Positions 1 through 8,581 of a stretch of DNA of 64,000 bases are shown in pieces (position 1 is the first letter of the stretch; every line of letters starts with the position of its first letter). The position numbers and the translations under genes are program-made. The DNA comes from Chryseobacterium tagetis (GTDB lineage Bacteria; Bacteroidota; Bacteroidia; Flavobacteriales; Weeksellaceae): positions 682,001 to 746,000 of the forward strand of contig NZ_JAERSE020000001.1 of the NCBI RefSeq assembly GCF_016735585.2, given 5' to 3'. The notes under the pieces are model-generated. The model was given only the letters and a program-made list of their open reading frames with translations, did no database searches and had not been told where the DNA came from.

Positions 1-1
1 C

Positions 2-2251
2 CACCCGAATCTTTCAGCGAATGAAAAAACAGAGATTTTATTAAAATTAAATCAGGCGGTAGCTTTTGAAAACTATCTTCACACAAAATTTGTTGGACAA
101 AAAAGATTCTCATTAGAAGGTGGTGAAACTTTGATTCCTGCATTGGATCAGTTGATCTCAAGATCTTCTCAACTTGGAGTTGATGAAGTTGTTCTAGGGA
201 TGGCTCACAGAGGGAGATTGAATGTGCTTACCAATATCTTCGGGAAATCTTACAAACAGATCTTCTCAGAATTTGAAGGAAAAGAATTTGAAGAAGATGT
301 ATTCTCGGGTGACGTTAAATATCACTTAGGATCATCTAAAAAAATCAAAACGGCTTCCGGAGAAGAAGTTGCCATTAACTTGACTCCGAACCCATCTCAC
401 CTTGAAACGGTTGCTGCTCTTGTAGAAGGAATTTGCCGTGCAAAAGTAGATAACAAATATAAAGATTACGCAAAAGTGCTGCCAATCATCATTCATGGGG
501 ATGGAGCAATTGCCGGACAAGGTATCGCTTACGAAGTAGCTCAGATGATGACGTTAGAAGGATACAGAACAGGAGGTACGGTTCATATCGTTGTAAACAA
601 TCAGGTTTCATTTACAACCAACTATATGGATGCACGATCTTCAACTTACTGTACAGACATTGCAAAAGTTACAGAATCTCCTGTAATGCATGTAAATGCG
701 GATGATGCAGAAGCTGTAGTTCACGCGATTCACTTTGCTGCTGATTTCAGAGCGAAGTTTGGTAAAGACGTTTACATCGACTTATTAGGATATAGAAAAT
801 ATGGTCATAACGAAGGGGATGAGCCAAGATTTACTCAGCCTAACCTATACAAAACAATCTCTAAGCACCCGAATCCAAGAGAAATTTATAAAGATAAATT
901 ATTGAAGGACAGCATTACTTCAAACGAAGTTATTGCTAAAATGGAGGCTGATTTCAAAGCACTTTTAGATAAAGATTTTGACGCTTCCAAAGAAATTGAG
1001 AAAAATGTAATGGATCTTTTCATGGCAGAAGACTGGACAAACTATCCGATCGGAAAGAGAGGAGCAGTTCAGGATGCTGTTGATACAAAATATGACTTAG
1101 AGAAGCTGAAAGAATTGGCAATTAAAATGTCAACACTTCCGGCTGATAAAAAGTTCTTGAATAAAATCACAAGACTTTTCGAAAACAGACTGAAAGCTAT
1201 CGAAGGAAACTCATTAGACTGGGCTTTGGGAGAGTGGTTGGCTTATGCAACACTTCTTGTGGAAGGTCACAACATAAGAATTTCCGGAGAAGATGTAGAA
1301 AGAGGAACATTCTCTCACAGACATGCTGTTGTAAAAACTGAAGATACAGAAGAAGAATACGTACCGCTAAGACACGTTTCTGAAAACAGATTTGATGTAT
1401 TCAACTCTCACCTTTCAGAATACGGAGTTTTAGGTTTCGATTACGGATACGCGATGGCTTCTCCTAATACTTTAACAATTTGGGAAGCTCAATTCGGAGA
1501 CTTCGTAAACGGAGCTCAGATCATTGTTGACCAATATTTAGCAGCTGCAGAAGAAAAATGGAAAATTCAGGACGGTTTGGTAATGTTATTGCCTCACGGT
1601 TCAGAAGGACAGGGTGCAGAACACTCTTCAGCTAGATTAGAGAGATTCTTAACGCTTTGTGCTAACGAAAATATGGTAGTTGCGAACATCACTTCGCCTG
1701 CAAACTATTTCCACTTACTAAGAAGACAGTTGAAATGGGCATTCAGAAAGCCATTGATCGTAATGAGTCCAAAATCATTGTTAAGACATCCAAAAGTGGT
1801 TTCTCCGCTTGAAGACTTCTCAAACAAAGGATTCCAGCCGATTTTAGACGATCCTACTGCTGATCCTAAAAAAGTAGAAAAATTGGTTCTTTGTTCAGGT
1901 AAACTATACTTCGAACTATTAGCTAAAAAAGAAGAATTAAACGCAGAGAATATCGCGTTAGTAAGATTCGAGCAATTGTATCCGTTACAAACAGATGCTA
2001 TTGAAGCTATTTTTGCTAAATATGAGAACAGAAAATCTATTGTTTGGGCTCAGGAAGAACCAGAAAATATGGGAGCTTGGTCTTATATCTTAAGAAACTT
2101 CAGAGATACAGGAATTGAGGTAGTAGCTCCGGTACCAAGTGGTGCTCCGGCTCCGGGAAGTCACAAAATGTTTGAGAAAAACCAAAACGCAGTGATCAAC
2201 AGAGTATTCGACAGAGATGATGCTCCTGTAAAAAGACCTGTAACAGCTTAA
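2..2251 (+). CDS. sucA: 2-oxoglutarate dehydrogenase E1 component (5' partial)
   Basis: Thiamine-diphosphate decarboxylase subunit of the 2-oxoglutarate dehydrogenase complex of the TCA cycle; it decarboxylates 2-oxoglutarate and passes the succinyl group to the lipoyl domain of E2. The frame is open from base 2, before the first internal start-like codon (TTG at 131), and the upstream residues read FVGQKRFSLEGGETLIPALD, a hallmark of the SucA core, so the gene begins outside the window. Also visible are AHRGRLNVLTNI, the ThDP-site segment GDGAIAGQG, and the C-terminal transketolase-like half (LLPHGSEGQGAEHSSAR; WAQEEPENMGAW). About 750 residues are present and the missing N-terminus is probably about 170-190. 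sucB follows after 38 bases, so the two are presumably co-transcribed. Confidence 0.97.
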   Translation, partial: HPNLSANEKTEILLKLNQAVAFENYLHTKFVGQKRFSLEGGETLIPALDQLISRSSQLGVDEVVLGMAHRGRLNVLTNIFGKSYKQIFSEFEGKEFEEDVFSGDVKYHLGSSKKIKTASGEEVAINLTPNPSHLETVAALVEGICRAKVDNKYKDYAKVLPIIIHGDGAIAGQGIAYEVAQMMTLEGYRTGGTVHIVVNNQVSFTTNYMDARSSTYCTDIAKVTESPVMHVNADDAEAVVHAIHFAADFRAKFGKDVYIDLLGYRKYGHNEGDEPRFTQPNLYKTISKHPNPREIYKDKLLKDSITSNEVIAKMEADFKALLDKDFDASKEIEKNVMDLFMAEDWTNYPIGKRGAVQDAVDTKYDLEKLKELAIKMSTLPADKKFLNKITRLFENRLKAIEGNSLDWALGEWLAYATLLVEGHNIRISGEDVERGTFSHRHAVVKTEDTEEEYVPLRHVSENRFDVFNSHLSEYGVLGFDYGYAMASPNTLTIWEAQFGDFVNGAQIIVDQYLAAAEEKWKIQDGLVMLLPHGSEGQGAEHSSARLERFLTLCANENMVVANITSPANYFHLLRRQLKWAFRKPLIVMSPKSLLRHPKVVSPLEDFSNKGFQPILDDPTADPKKVEKLVLCSGKLYFELLAKKEELNAENIALVRFEQLYPLQTDAIEAIFAKYENRKSIVWAQEEPENMGAWSYILRNFRDTGIEVVAPVPSGAPAPGSHKMFEKNQNAVINRVFDRDDAPVKRPVTA

Positions 2252-2289
2252 TTATAAATAATAATAAATAAAAAAATAAAAATTACGAT

Positions 2290-3537
2290 ATGTCAGTTTT
2301 AGAAATGAAAGTTCCTTCACCGGGCGAATCAATTACAGAAGTTGAAATTGCAACTTGGCTTGTGAAAGATGGTGATTACGTAGAAAAAGATCAACCAATC
2401 GCTGAAGTAGATTCAGACAAAGCGACTCTTGAATTGCCTGCTGAGCAAAGTGGTGTTATCACTCTGAAAGCTGAAGAAGGTGATGTGGTACAAGTAGGAC
2501 AGGTTGTTTGTTTAATCGATATGGATGCTGCAAAACCTGCGGGTAGCGCTGCTCCTGCCGCTGAAGCTCCAAAACAAGAGGAAGCTCCGAAAGTGGCTGA
2601 ACCGGCTAAACAAGAAGCTCCAAAACCTGCTGCCGCACCTCAAACTTATGCTACAGGTGCTCCGTCTCCTGCGGCTAAGAAAATTCTTGACGAAAAGGGG
2701 ATTGATGCTTCTCAGGTTTCAGGTTCTGGAAGAGATGGAAGAATCTCTAAATCTGATGCTGAATTGGCTGCTGTTCCTGCATTCGGAGGAAACCCAATGA
2801 CAGCTACAGGTTCTAGATCTACAACAACCACTAAACTTTCAGTTCTTAGAAGAAAAATCGCTCAGAGATTAGTTTCTGTAAAGAATGAAACAGCAATGTT
2901 AACGACTTTCAACGAAGTTGACATGTCTGAGATCTTTAGACTAAGAAAACAATATAAAGAAGAATTTGCTCAAAAACACGGAGTAGGACTTGGTTTCATG
3001 TCTTTCTTCACAAAAGCGGTTACTAGAGCATTACAATTATACCCCGATGTAAATGCTTCTATTGACGGAGATTTCAAAGTAAACTACGATTTCTGCGATA
3101 TTTCAATTGCAGTTTCAGGTCCTAAAGGATTGATGGTTCCTGTATTGAGAAATGCTGAAAATATGTCTTTCGCTGGTGTTGAAGCAAATATCAAAGATTT
3201 GGCTATCAAAGTAAGAGACGGAAAAATCACTGTTGATGAAATGACTGGTGGTACTTTCACGATTACAAACGGTGGTACTTTCGGATCAATGTTATCTACA
3301 CCAATTATCAACCCACCTCAATCTGCAATCTTGGGAATGCACAACATTATCCAGAGACCGGTTGCTGTTGACGGACAAGTTGTAATTCGTCCAATGATGT
3401 ACGTTGCGATGTCTTATGACCACAGAATTATCGACGGTAAAGAATCTGTAGGATTCCTTGTTGCGGTAAAAGAAGGTATTGACAATCCTGTTGAAATCCT
3501 ATTGGGTGGAGACGAAAGAAAAGGTCTTGGATTATAA
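2290..3537 (+). CDS. sucB: 2-oxoglutarate dehydrogenase E2, dihydrolipoyllysine succinyltransferase
   Basis: E2 core of the 2-oxoglutarate dehydrogenase complex; it carries the succinyl group on a lipoyl lysine and transfers it to CoA. The 415 residues show one lipoyl domain (about 1-78, lipoyl Lys44 in DSDKATLE), an Ala/Pro/Lys-rich swinging linker (about 82-118), a peripheral-subunit-binding domain (about 122-158, [12 protein letters not shown]) and the catalytic acyltransferase domain. That domain ends with DHRIIDG, where His378 and Asp382 are the expected active-site residues. Its position directly after sucA identifies it as the succinyltransferase, in contrast to the second E2 gene at 23317-24627. 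A strong intrinsic terminator follows the stop. Confidence 0.96.
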   Translation: MSVLEMKVPSPGESITEVEIATWLVKDGDYVEKDQPIAEVDSDKATLELPAEQSGVITLKAEEGDVVQVGQVVCLIDMDAAKPAGSAAPAAEAPKQEEAPKVAEPAKQEAPKPAAAPQTYATGAPSPAAKKILDEKGIDASQVSGSGRDGRISKSDAELAAVPAFGGNPMTATGSRSTTTTKLSVLRRKIAQRLVSVKNETAMLTTFNEVDMSEIFRLRKQYKEEFAQKHGVGLGFMSFFTKAVTRALQLYPDVNASIDGDFKVNYDFCDISIAVSGPKGLMVPVLRNAENMSFAGVEANIKDLAIKVRDGKITVDEMTGGTFTITNGGTFGSMLSTPIINPPQSAILGMHNIIQRPVAVDGQVVIRPMMYVAMSYDHRIIDGKESVGFLVAVKEGIDNPVEILLGGDERKGLGL

Positions 3538-3562
3538 TTTATAGCATTATAAAATATTTTAC

Positions 3563-3591
3563 AATCTCGCCTTGAAAAAGGCGAGATTTTT
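3563..3591 (+). terminator. Intrinsic terminator after sucAB
   Basis: A nine-base perfect stem (AATCTCGCC / GGCGAGATT) with an eight-base A-rich loop is followed by T residues, 25 bases after the sucB stop. It ends the sucA-sucB transcript. Confidence 0.9.
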
Positions 3592-3615
3592 GTATTTAAC
3601 AAATAAAACAAAAAA

Positions 3616-4002
3616 ATGTTCTCTAAAATCACATCTAATATCAAAGTTTCAGTAGTTCCTGAATATGATAGTAAGAACAGTTATCCCTCAGAAAACCGCT
3701 ACGTTTTCAAATATAACATTGTGATTGAAAATAAGGGAGATTTTCCTGTGAAAGTTCTTAAAAGAAAATGGCTGATTTTCGATGTTGGCTTTGGCTATAC
3801 AGAGATTGTAGGAGATGGAGTAATCGGTCTGACTCCTGTAATAGAACCTGATGAAAACTTCGCTTATTTTTCGAATGTAATGCTTCGTTCCGGAGTAGGT
3901 AATATGAGTGGTAAATACTTGGTAAGAAACGAACAGACCAAAGAGAATTTTGAAATTGATATTCCGAAATTTAATCTTTTGTCTGAGGTATTGAGTAATT
4001 AA
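3616..4002 (+). CDS. apaG: ApaG-domain protein
   Basis: A 128-residue single-domain protein of the ApaG (DUF525) family, an all-beta immunoglobulin-like fold. The family signature is clear: YVFKYNIVIENKGDFPVKVL, then KRKWLIFD, GDGVIGLTPVIEPDENFAY and a closing GNMSGKYLV strand. In enterobacteria apaG sits with the diadenosine-tetraphosphatase gene and has been linked to cobalt and magnesium resistance; the same fold occurs in eukaryotic F-box proteins. The biochemical role in Bacteroidota is not established. The gene stands alone after the sucAB terminator and converges with the T9SS cargo gene on the other strand, only three bases away. Confidence 0.9.
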   Translation: MFSKITSNIKVSVVPEYDSKNSYPSENRYVFKYNIVIENKGDFPVKVLKRKWLIFDVGFGYTEIVGDGVIGLTPVIEPDENFAYFSNVMLRSGVGNMSGKYLVRNEQTKENFEIDIPKFNLLSEVLSN

Positions 4003-4005
4003 AAA

Positions 4006-4728
4006 TTATTCTTTGATAAATTTATGTTTGCTAGTACCATTTTGGGATTTTACTTCTAAAAAGTAACCTCCTTTAGATAGTGCAGAAATATCTAGTTTCG
4101 TTTCATATTTATTTTGTAGGATCAGCCTTCCTTCAGAGTTGTAGACTTTAGTCCATTCTATTGGATGTTTTGATTCTATTACTAAATAATCAGTTGCGGG
4201 GTTAGGATAAATAATTGTAATTTTTTCCGCTAAATTATGACTGATGTCGTTGGTATTTAAATTACCTGATTGATAAAAGGTTTGATCCCCTAAACCGTTG
4301 GTAAGTATAAGGGTTTTTGTGTTTCCCGTATAGGTTATTTGATAACTGTGAACAGGGAAATTCTGACCAAAATAACCTGTATATAAAGGAGAAAAAGTAA
4401 TATTTTCAGGCGTTGTACAGGTATTACCAATACCAACAACGTAAGTCCAGAAGTTTAAAGTAGTTGTCGTCATATCAATATTGTATAATAATGCCGAAAT
4501 ACTTTGTCCACAAATAGAACTGTTTAAATTTGTCGTAGATAGAGCTCCTGGATTAGATGTTGATGTAAAAGTAAGAATAGGAGAACCTATTTCGCTATTT
4601 TGAGGAAGATTATAATTGATGTTATTTTTTACGACTTTTTTTAAGTACCAATTTGTATTGTAAAGATCTGCCTGAGCATAAATAAAAGAACCCCAAATTA
4701 TCACAAAAGAGAATAAAATTTTTTTCAT
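4006..4728 (-). CDS. Secreted T9SS type A sorting-domain protein with lipocalin/META-like N-terminal domain
   Basis: A 240-residue predicted secreted protein. Residues 1-19 form a signal peptide ending near YAQA. Residues 22-155 form a beta-rich module that opens NTNWYLKKV and has paired cysteines (SSICGQ; NTCTTPEN), resembling the META/lipocalin-like modules common in Chryseobacterium; that resemblance is by eye. Residues about 168-240 are a type IX secretion C-terminal domain (IYPNPATDYL, then GGYFLEVKSQNG and a terminal KHKFIKE), which directs export across the outer membrane and removal or anchoring at the surface. It is the last gene of the leftward cluster from 7675, 15 bases after the exonuclease stop. 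The substrate is unknown. Confidence 0.85.
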   Translation of the reverse strand: MKKILFSFVIIWGSFIYAQADLYNTNWYLKKVVKNNINYNLPQNSEIGSPILTFTSTSNPGALSTTNLNSSICGQSISALLYNIDMTTTTLNFWTYVVGIGNTCTTPENITFSPLYTGYFGQNFPVHSYQITYTGNTKTLILTNGLGDQTFYQSGNLNTNDISHNLAEKITIIYPNPATDYLVIESKHPIEWTKVYNSEGRLILQNKYETKLDISALSKGGYFLEVKSQNGTSKHKFIKE

Positions 4729-4743
4729 GTTTTTGTTTTAAAA

Positions 4744-5301
4744 TTACAGTTTTTTTATGTACTTTTTTAAGATAGAATCATTTATTTCTTCGTTGTTTGT
4801 CATAAATAAACGTTCAAAAGCTAATAAAGATATTTTTGCACAAACCTCTGCATCGTCTCCTGCTCTGTGATGGTTGAATTTGATCTGATGGTATTCTGCT
4901 AAATGCTTTAAACCATACTTTGGAAGATAATTCCATGACTTTTTAGCAAGCTGAATACTGCACAGATAATCTAATTTTGGAGTAAACATTCCGTAATAAT
5001 CAAGACAGCCACGCAAAACACTTGCATCAAAACTTGCATTGTGGGCAACCATTAATGTTCCGTACATCATTTCTTCCACCTCATACCAAATATCCTCAAA
5101 AGTAGGAGCATCCCTTACATCTTGAGGTAAAATCCCATGTACATCAATATTTCTTTGGTTGAAATAAGGAAAACTGGGAGGCTTGATCAGCCATGTTTTC
5201 GTTTCTACGATTTCTGAATTTTGCACAACACAAATTCCCAGCTCACAGGCTGAGTTCCGGTCGAAAGTGGCTGTTTCAAAATCTATTGCGCAAAAATCCA
5301 T
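4744..5301 (-). CDS. DEDDh-family 3'-5' exonuclease
   Basis: A 185-residue stand-alone exonuclease domain of the DnaQ/epsilon type. The DEDDh residues are in place: Asp7 and Glu9 in CAIDFETAT, Asp92 in AHNASFD, and His145 with Asp150 in HHRAGDDA. Such proteins remove 3' nucleotides from DNA or RNA with two divalent metals. No polymerase or UvrC/GIY-YIG fusion is present, so it may act as a free proofreading or repair nuclease or in RNA turnover. It lies three bases after the EndoV-like gene, which suggests co-translation and perhaps a shared role in DNA repair. Confidence 0.9.
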   Translation of the reverse strand: MDFCAIDFETATFDRNSACELGICVVQNSEIVETKTWLIKPPSFPYFNQRNIDVHGILPQDVRDAPTFEDIWYEVEEMMYGTLMVAHNASFDASVLRGCLDYYGMFTPKLDYLCSIQLAKKSWNYLPKYGLKHLAEYHQIKFNHHRAGDDAEVCAKISLLAFERLFMTNNEEINDSILKKYIKKL

Positions 5302-5304
5302 GAT

Positions 5305-5817
5305 TTAAAATTGTCTTGTTAAAGTGTCCACTTTTTTCAAAAGAGTAGGAATTCTGAAATCTCCATGCATCTTTTTAATTAAGCCATAAGCAGTCTCCAT
5401 ATCAATCCCTACACTCGAAATATATAACGGAGTTCCACTGTTTCCTCTTTTTAAAGGCAGTTTATATTTTTCAACGGTGGCAAAATTGGTTTTAGCCACA
5501 CCAATTATAGGTATTTCGCCATTTAAGGCATCAAATAAGTGTTTTCCCAAACCAGCTTTCATATCATCATCAAGATAGACAAAACCATCAATAACAATGC
5601 AGGAAATGTCTTTAATCTGAGTTTTAATCTTCTCTAAAAGACTTAAAATACAAGGCAATTCTCTTTTGTAAAATTCCCCGGGAATATATTCTTCAACCCC
5701 TTCCTTTATTTCAGAAAATTCATAATCCGGAACAGTATTTTCCCAGTCTTCAAAAGCTAAACAGATGGTATTGGCTTTATCGTTATCAAAATAATAGGTG
5801 TCGAAAACTAAATTCAT
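5305..5817 (-). CDS. Endonuclease V-like protein (divergent)
   Basis: A 170-residue protein that aligns by eye with endonuclease V, which nicks DNA or RNA next to deaminated bases, chiefly inosine. Retained are a first acidic residue (Asp6 in VFDTYY), the YIP wedge (Tyr44-Pro46, EEYIPGEFYKRELP), Glu53, Asp77 (VIDG) and GVAK (106-109). The C-terminal RIPTLLKKVD also fits the family. The protein is shorter than E. coli EndoV (about 220), and the usual HPR segment after the DG motif is replaced by YLDDD, so substrate or activity may differ. It is packed between a glycosyltransferase and an exonuclease gene with three-base gaps. Confidence 0.8.
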   Translation of the reverse strand: MNLVFDTYYFDNDKANTICLAFEDWENTVPDYEFSEIKEGVEEYIPGEFYKRELPCILSLLEKIKTQIKDISCIVIDGFVYLDDDMKAGLGKHLFDALNGEIPIIGVAKTNFATVEKYKLPLKRGNSGTPLYISSVGIDMETAYGLIKKMHGDFRIPTLLKKVDTLTRQF

Positions 5818-5820
5818 CCT

Positions 5821-6789
5821 CTATAAAAAGTGTTTAAAGATCAACCATTTTGATTGATAGAAAGTATTCTTCTGATGCTTTTGTCTTAGTTTCCAGGTTC
5901 CGGAAGCTTGAGCATAAAATCCAAAATGAGCTCTTACAACTGCCCAAAGATGGGGGAAACCTTGTTTTAAACCAAAATAAATTCCTGCAACACCATCTAA
6001 ACATAACCTGAAAAAGATCAACCCGATCAATTTAGGAAAAGGCAGATTTTTCAGCATCATAGAAAGGTTATTTCTGATATTTAAATAGGTTTTCTGAGCG
6101 CTCTGTTTGTTTAAAGTTCCGCCTCCAACGTGATACACTTTAGATTTTCCGGTATAAAAAATCTTTCGTCCTGAATTGATTAATCTCCAGCAAAGATCAA
6201 TTTCTTCCTGATGGGCAAAAAATCTTTCATCAAAACCATTCTGACTCCAAAAGTCTTTTGAACGAATAAAAAGAGCACATCCTGAAGCCCAGAATATTTC
6301 TGTTTCATCATCATATTGCCCTTTATCTTCTTCCACTTCATCAAAAACTCTTCCTCTGCAGTAAGGATAGCCTAAATTATCAATTAAACCGCCTGCAGCT
6401 CCAGCAAATTCAAACTTATTTTTATCAGTATAAGATAAAATTTTAGGCTGAATAGCTGCAATATCCGGATTCTTTTCAAAAAGACTTAGAATAGGCTGAA
6501 TCCAGTTATTAGTCACTTCTACATCTGAATTAAGTAAACAATAATATTCTGCGTCAATTTGCTTTAAACCTTCATTGTATCCTCCTGCAAAACCGAAATT
6601 TGTAGAGTTGATTACAATCTGTACAGATGGAAAATCTGTTTTCAGGAATTCTACAGAATGATCTGTTGATGCATTATCAATTACAAAAATATCAGCATCA
6701 TCAGAAAATTCAACTACGCTTGGAAGAAATTTTTCCAGCCAGTTTTTCCCGTTCCAGTTTAAGATGACAATTGCAAGCTTAGATTTCAT
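5821..6789 (-). CDS. Family 2 glycosyltransferase
   Basis: A GT-A fold glycosyltransferase of about 322 residues. It opens LAIVILNWNGKNWLEKFLPS, followed by VIDNASTD, the family 2 nucleotide-sugar signature, then NFGFAGGYNEG and the NSDVEV metal-binding segment. Later come FWASGCALFIR and HQEEIDLCWRL, typical of rhamnosyl- or other transferases that build surface glycans. A C-terminal hydrophobic stretch (LIGLIFFRLCLDGVAGIYFG) suggests membrane association. I chose the ATG at 6789; an earlier ATG at 6810 would overlap the upstream acyltransferase by 20 bases. Its position next to a lipid A-type acyltransferase points to lipopolysaccharide or another surface glycolipid. The donor and acceptor sugars cannot be read from the sequence. 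Confidence 0.9.
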   Translation of the reverse strand: MKSKLAIVILNWNGKNWLEKFLPSVVEFSDDADIFVIDNASTDHSVEFLKTDFPSVQIVINSTNFGFAGGYNEGLKQIDAEYYCLLNSDVEVTNNWIQPILSLFEKNPDIAAIQPKILSYTDKNKFEFAGAAGGLIDNLGYPYCRGRVFDEVEEDKGQYDDETEIFWASGCALFIRSKDFWSQNGFDERFFAHQEEIDLCWRLINSGRKIFYTGKSKVYHVGGGTLNKQSAQKTYLNIRNNLSMMLKNLPFPKLIGLIFFRLCLDGVAGIYFGLKQGFPHLWAVVRAHFGFYAQASGTWKLRQKHQKNTFYQSKWLIFKHFL

Positions 6790-6790
6790 T

Positions 6791-7675
6791 TTATATTTTT
6801 TCGGCATCAAAATTTTTGATGGAATCCTGATATTTCCATTTTCTGTGCGACCAAAGATAATTGTCAGGATATTTGTGGATGGTATTTTCTAATAATTTAT
6901 GAAACTTCTTTACCACTTCATTATTCACGAACTTTTCTCCATCCGGATAAATTCTATGGTAATTTACCTGATAAAAGCCTCTTTTCACCTTCTTCATTTC
7001 ACAGTAAATGAAAATTAGATCCATTCTCGTAGCTAGTTTATCATAGCCTATAAAAGCAGGTGTTCTCTGGTTAAGAAATTCAAGACCATAGTTTACATGA
7101 GCAACGTGAGGAGTCTGATCTGCTACAAACATATAAATTGACTCACCGTCATTTTTGTTTCTGAAAATATTCAGAATCACTTCATTCGCTTCCAGTGCTT
7201 CGTTTCCGAATTTATTGCGGACTTTTTTCATCTGGTCTTCCCAAAAGCTGCTATTTACCTTTCTATAAACAGGGTGAGAGTTCTTTTGAGGAGTAAGAAG
7301 TGCCAAAGCATTCATCCATTCCCAGTTGAAAACATGCCCTGCAAGTAAAATAATATTTTTACCTTCTGCTTTGGCTTCATGAAACAAATGCTGATTGATA
7401 TGCTGCATTCTTACCCGTGATTCAGTCTCACTTATACTGAACGATTTTACGGTTTCTACCAAATAGTCAGAAAAATTGAGATAGAATTTCTTTAAGATAG
7501 CCTGTAGCTCTTCATCTGTTTTTTCAGGAAAAGAGTTTTTAATATTTTGTAAGATGACTTTCTTTCTGTATCCCACAATATAGTAGTTTAAAAAGAAAAT
7601 GATGTCCGAAAAAATATATAATATCTTAAGCGGGATCTTTGAGATTAAATAAAGTATTTTGATTAAAAAATTCAT
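6791..7675 (-). CDS. LpxL/HtrB-type lysophospholipid (lipid A) acyltransferase
   Basis: A 294-residue inner-membrane acyltransferase of the LpxL/LpxM family, which adds secondary acyl chains to lipid A or related lipids. It has an N-terminal membrane anchor (about 10-32) and the catalytic H-x4-E motif, His114 to Glu119 in GHVFNWEW. FVADQTPH and the Tyr/Phe-rich C-terminal part also fit the family. It heads the leftward cluster. A perfect TANNTTTG element lies just upstream (7684-7691, minus strand). The neighbouring glycosyltransferase suggests cell-envelope biogenesis; flavobacterial homologues may also act on ornithine or other aminolipids. Confidence 0.88.
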   Translation of the reverse strand: MNFLIKILYLISKIPLKILYIFSDIIFFLNYYIVGYRKKVILQNIKNSFPEKTDEELQAILKKFYLNFSDYLVETVKSFSISETESRVRMQHINQHLFHEAKAEGKNIILLAGHVFNWEWMNALALLTPQKNSHPVYRKVNSSFWEDQMKKVRNKFGNEALEANEVILNIFRNKNDGESIYMFVADQTPHVAHVNYGLEFLNQRTPAFIGYDKLATRMDLIFIYCEMKKVKRGFYQVNYHRIYPDGEKFVNNEVVKKFHKLLENTIHKYPDNYLWSHRKWKYQDSIKNFDAEKI

Positions 7676-7683
7676 AGAGTATG

Positions 7684-7691
7684 CAAATTTA
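7684..7691 (-). promoter_or_regulatory. -7 promoter element for the acyltransferase cluster
   Basis: On the minus strand this reads TAAATTTG, a perfect match to the Bacteroidota -7 consensus TANNTTTG, nine bases before the ATG at 7675. No convincing -33 TTG is seen at the right distance. The start would leave only a very short 5' leader. Confidence 0.5.
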
Positions 7692-7754
7692 AGGATAATA
7701 AAAATATGGTTTCATTTTTGCAGGTAATAAGTATTATTTTTTTATTTTTATAGT

Positions 7755-8339
7755 ATGAAAAAAGTGTCGTTAATAGCTTTTGTAGCTCTGAGTACTGTAA
7801 TTTGGGCTCAGAATACAGAAATCAAAAAAACTCCTGAAGCAAAAAACTCTGGAGATAAGGCTTTGTTGGTGAAAAGTGATGCTGCAGAATTGGAAGCGAA
7901 GAAGAAAGCTGCGGCAGAAGAAAAGGCAAAACTGCCAAAACCTTATGATCCGAAAGCAGATGCACAGGCAGATATTAATAAATTGATCGCTAAAGCCAAA
8001 AAAGAAGGTAAAAATATCATGATTCAGGCAGGAGGAAACTGGTGTATCTGGTGTTTAAGATTTAATCAGTATGTACAGAGCACACCGGAACTGAAAAATG
8101 TGGTAGATAAAAATTATCTGTATTATCATCTGAATTATTCTCCGGAGAACAAAAATGAGAAGATTTTTGCTGAATATGGAAATCCGGGTGATAAATTTGG
8201 GTATCCTGTGTTCATTGTACTGGATAAAAATGGTAAAATGATCCATGTACAGCAAAGTGATGTATTGGAACAAGGAAAAGGATACAGCTTAGAAAAAGTA
8301 AAAGAGTTCTTTAATCAGTGGGCTCCAAAGAAATCATAA
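7755..8339 (+). CDS. Exported thioredoxin-fold protein (CIWC active site)
   Basis: A 194-residue predicted periplasmic protein. A signal peptide (1-18, ending VIWAQ) is followed by a Lys/Ala/Glu-rich, probably helical linker (about 40-70) and a thioredoxin-like domain. The domain carries the redox motif Cys97-Ile-Trp-Cys100 in GGNWCIWCLRF and YPVFIVLDKNGK, which supplies the cis-proline region. This matches the thioredoxin_7/DUF255-like group rather than classical TrxA. It probably reduces or isomerises disulfides of envelope proteins; the partner is unknown. It is a single gene ending in its own terminator. Confidence 0.85.
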   Translation: MKKVSLIAFVALSTVIWAQNTEIKKTPEAKNSGDKALLVKSDAAELEAKKKAAAEEKAKLPKPYDPKADAQADINKLIAKAKKEGKNIMIQAGGNWCIWCLRFNQYVQSTPELKNVVDKNYLYYHLNYSPENKNEKIFAEYGNPGDKFGYPVFIVLDKNGKMIHVQQSDVLEQGKGYSLEKVKEFFNQWAPKKS

Positions 8340-8342
8340 ACT

Positions 8343-8368
8343 AAAACCGGGAAATTTTCCCGGTTTTT
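8343..8368 (+). terminator. Intrinsic terminator
   Basis: The inverted repeat AAAACCGGGAAA / TTTCCCGGTTTT followed by a T run lies four bases after the stop of the thioredoxin-fold gene. Confidence 0.9.
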
Positions 8369-8403
8369 ATTTTTAATATGTTTCAACGGGTATTCAATTT
8401 AAC

Positions 8404-8547
8404 CACAAAAGATGCAAAAGCTATTTATACAGTTGCTAATAAATCTTAAAAGCTGTCAAAAGAATAAAAATCAAAGATTTTTATGGTTTGTGTATTTTTT
8501 TTTCAACTTAGTGATACACTTTAAATATGTTATCTAAATCTTTTGTG
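8404..8547. repeat. Short intergenic element with terminal inverted repeats (type C)
   Basis: A 144-base non-coding stretch bounded by a perfect 10-base inverted repeat: CACAAAAGAT at 8404-8413 and ATCTTTTGTG at 8538-8547. A second motif, GCAAAAG, follows the left end. The inside is AT-rich and contains a small hairpin around AATCAAAGATTTTTATGGTTT. It has no coding potential. The shape resembles the elements at 14039, 21253 and 60490. It may be a decayed MITE or a palindromic intergenic repeat; only one copy of this variant is in the window. Confidence 0.5.
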
Positions 8548-8581
8548 ACTTTTATTATTAAAATAAAAACCGGAATAAGCT

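Noticed and set aside
2525..2800. A 91-codon plus-strand frame inside sucB
   Set aside because: It lies in the Ala/Pro/Lys linker of SucB in another frame; composition is Leu/Arg/Lys-rich as expected from the repeated linker codons.
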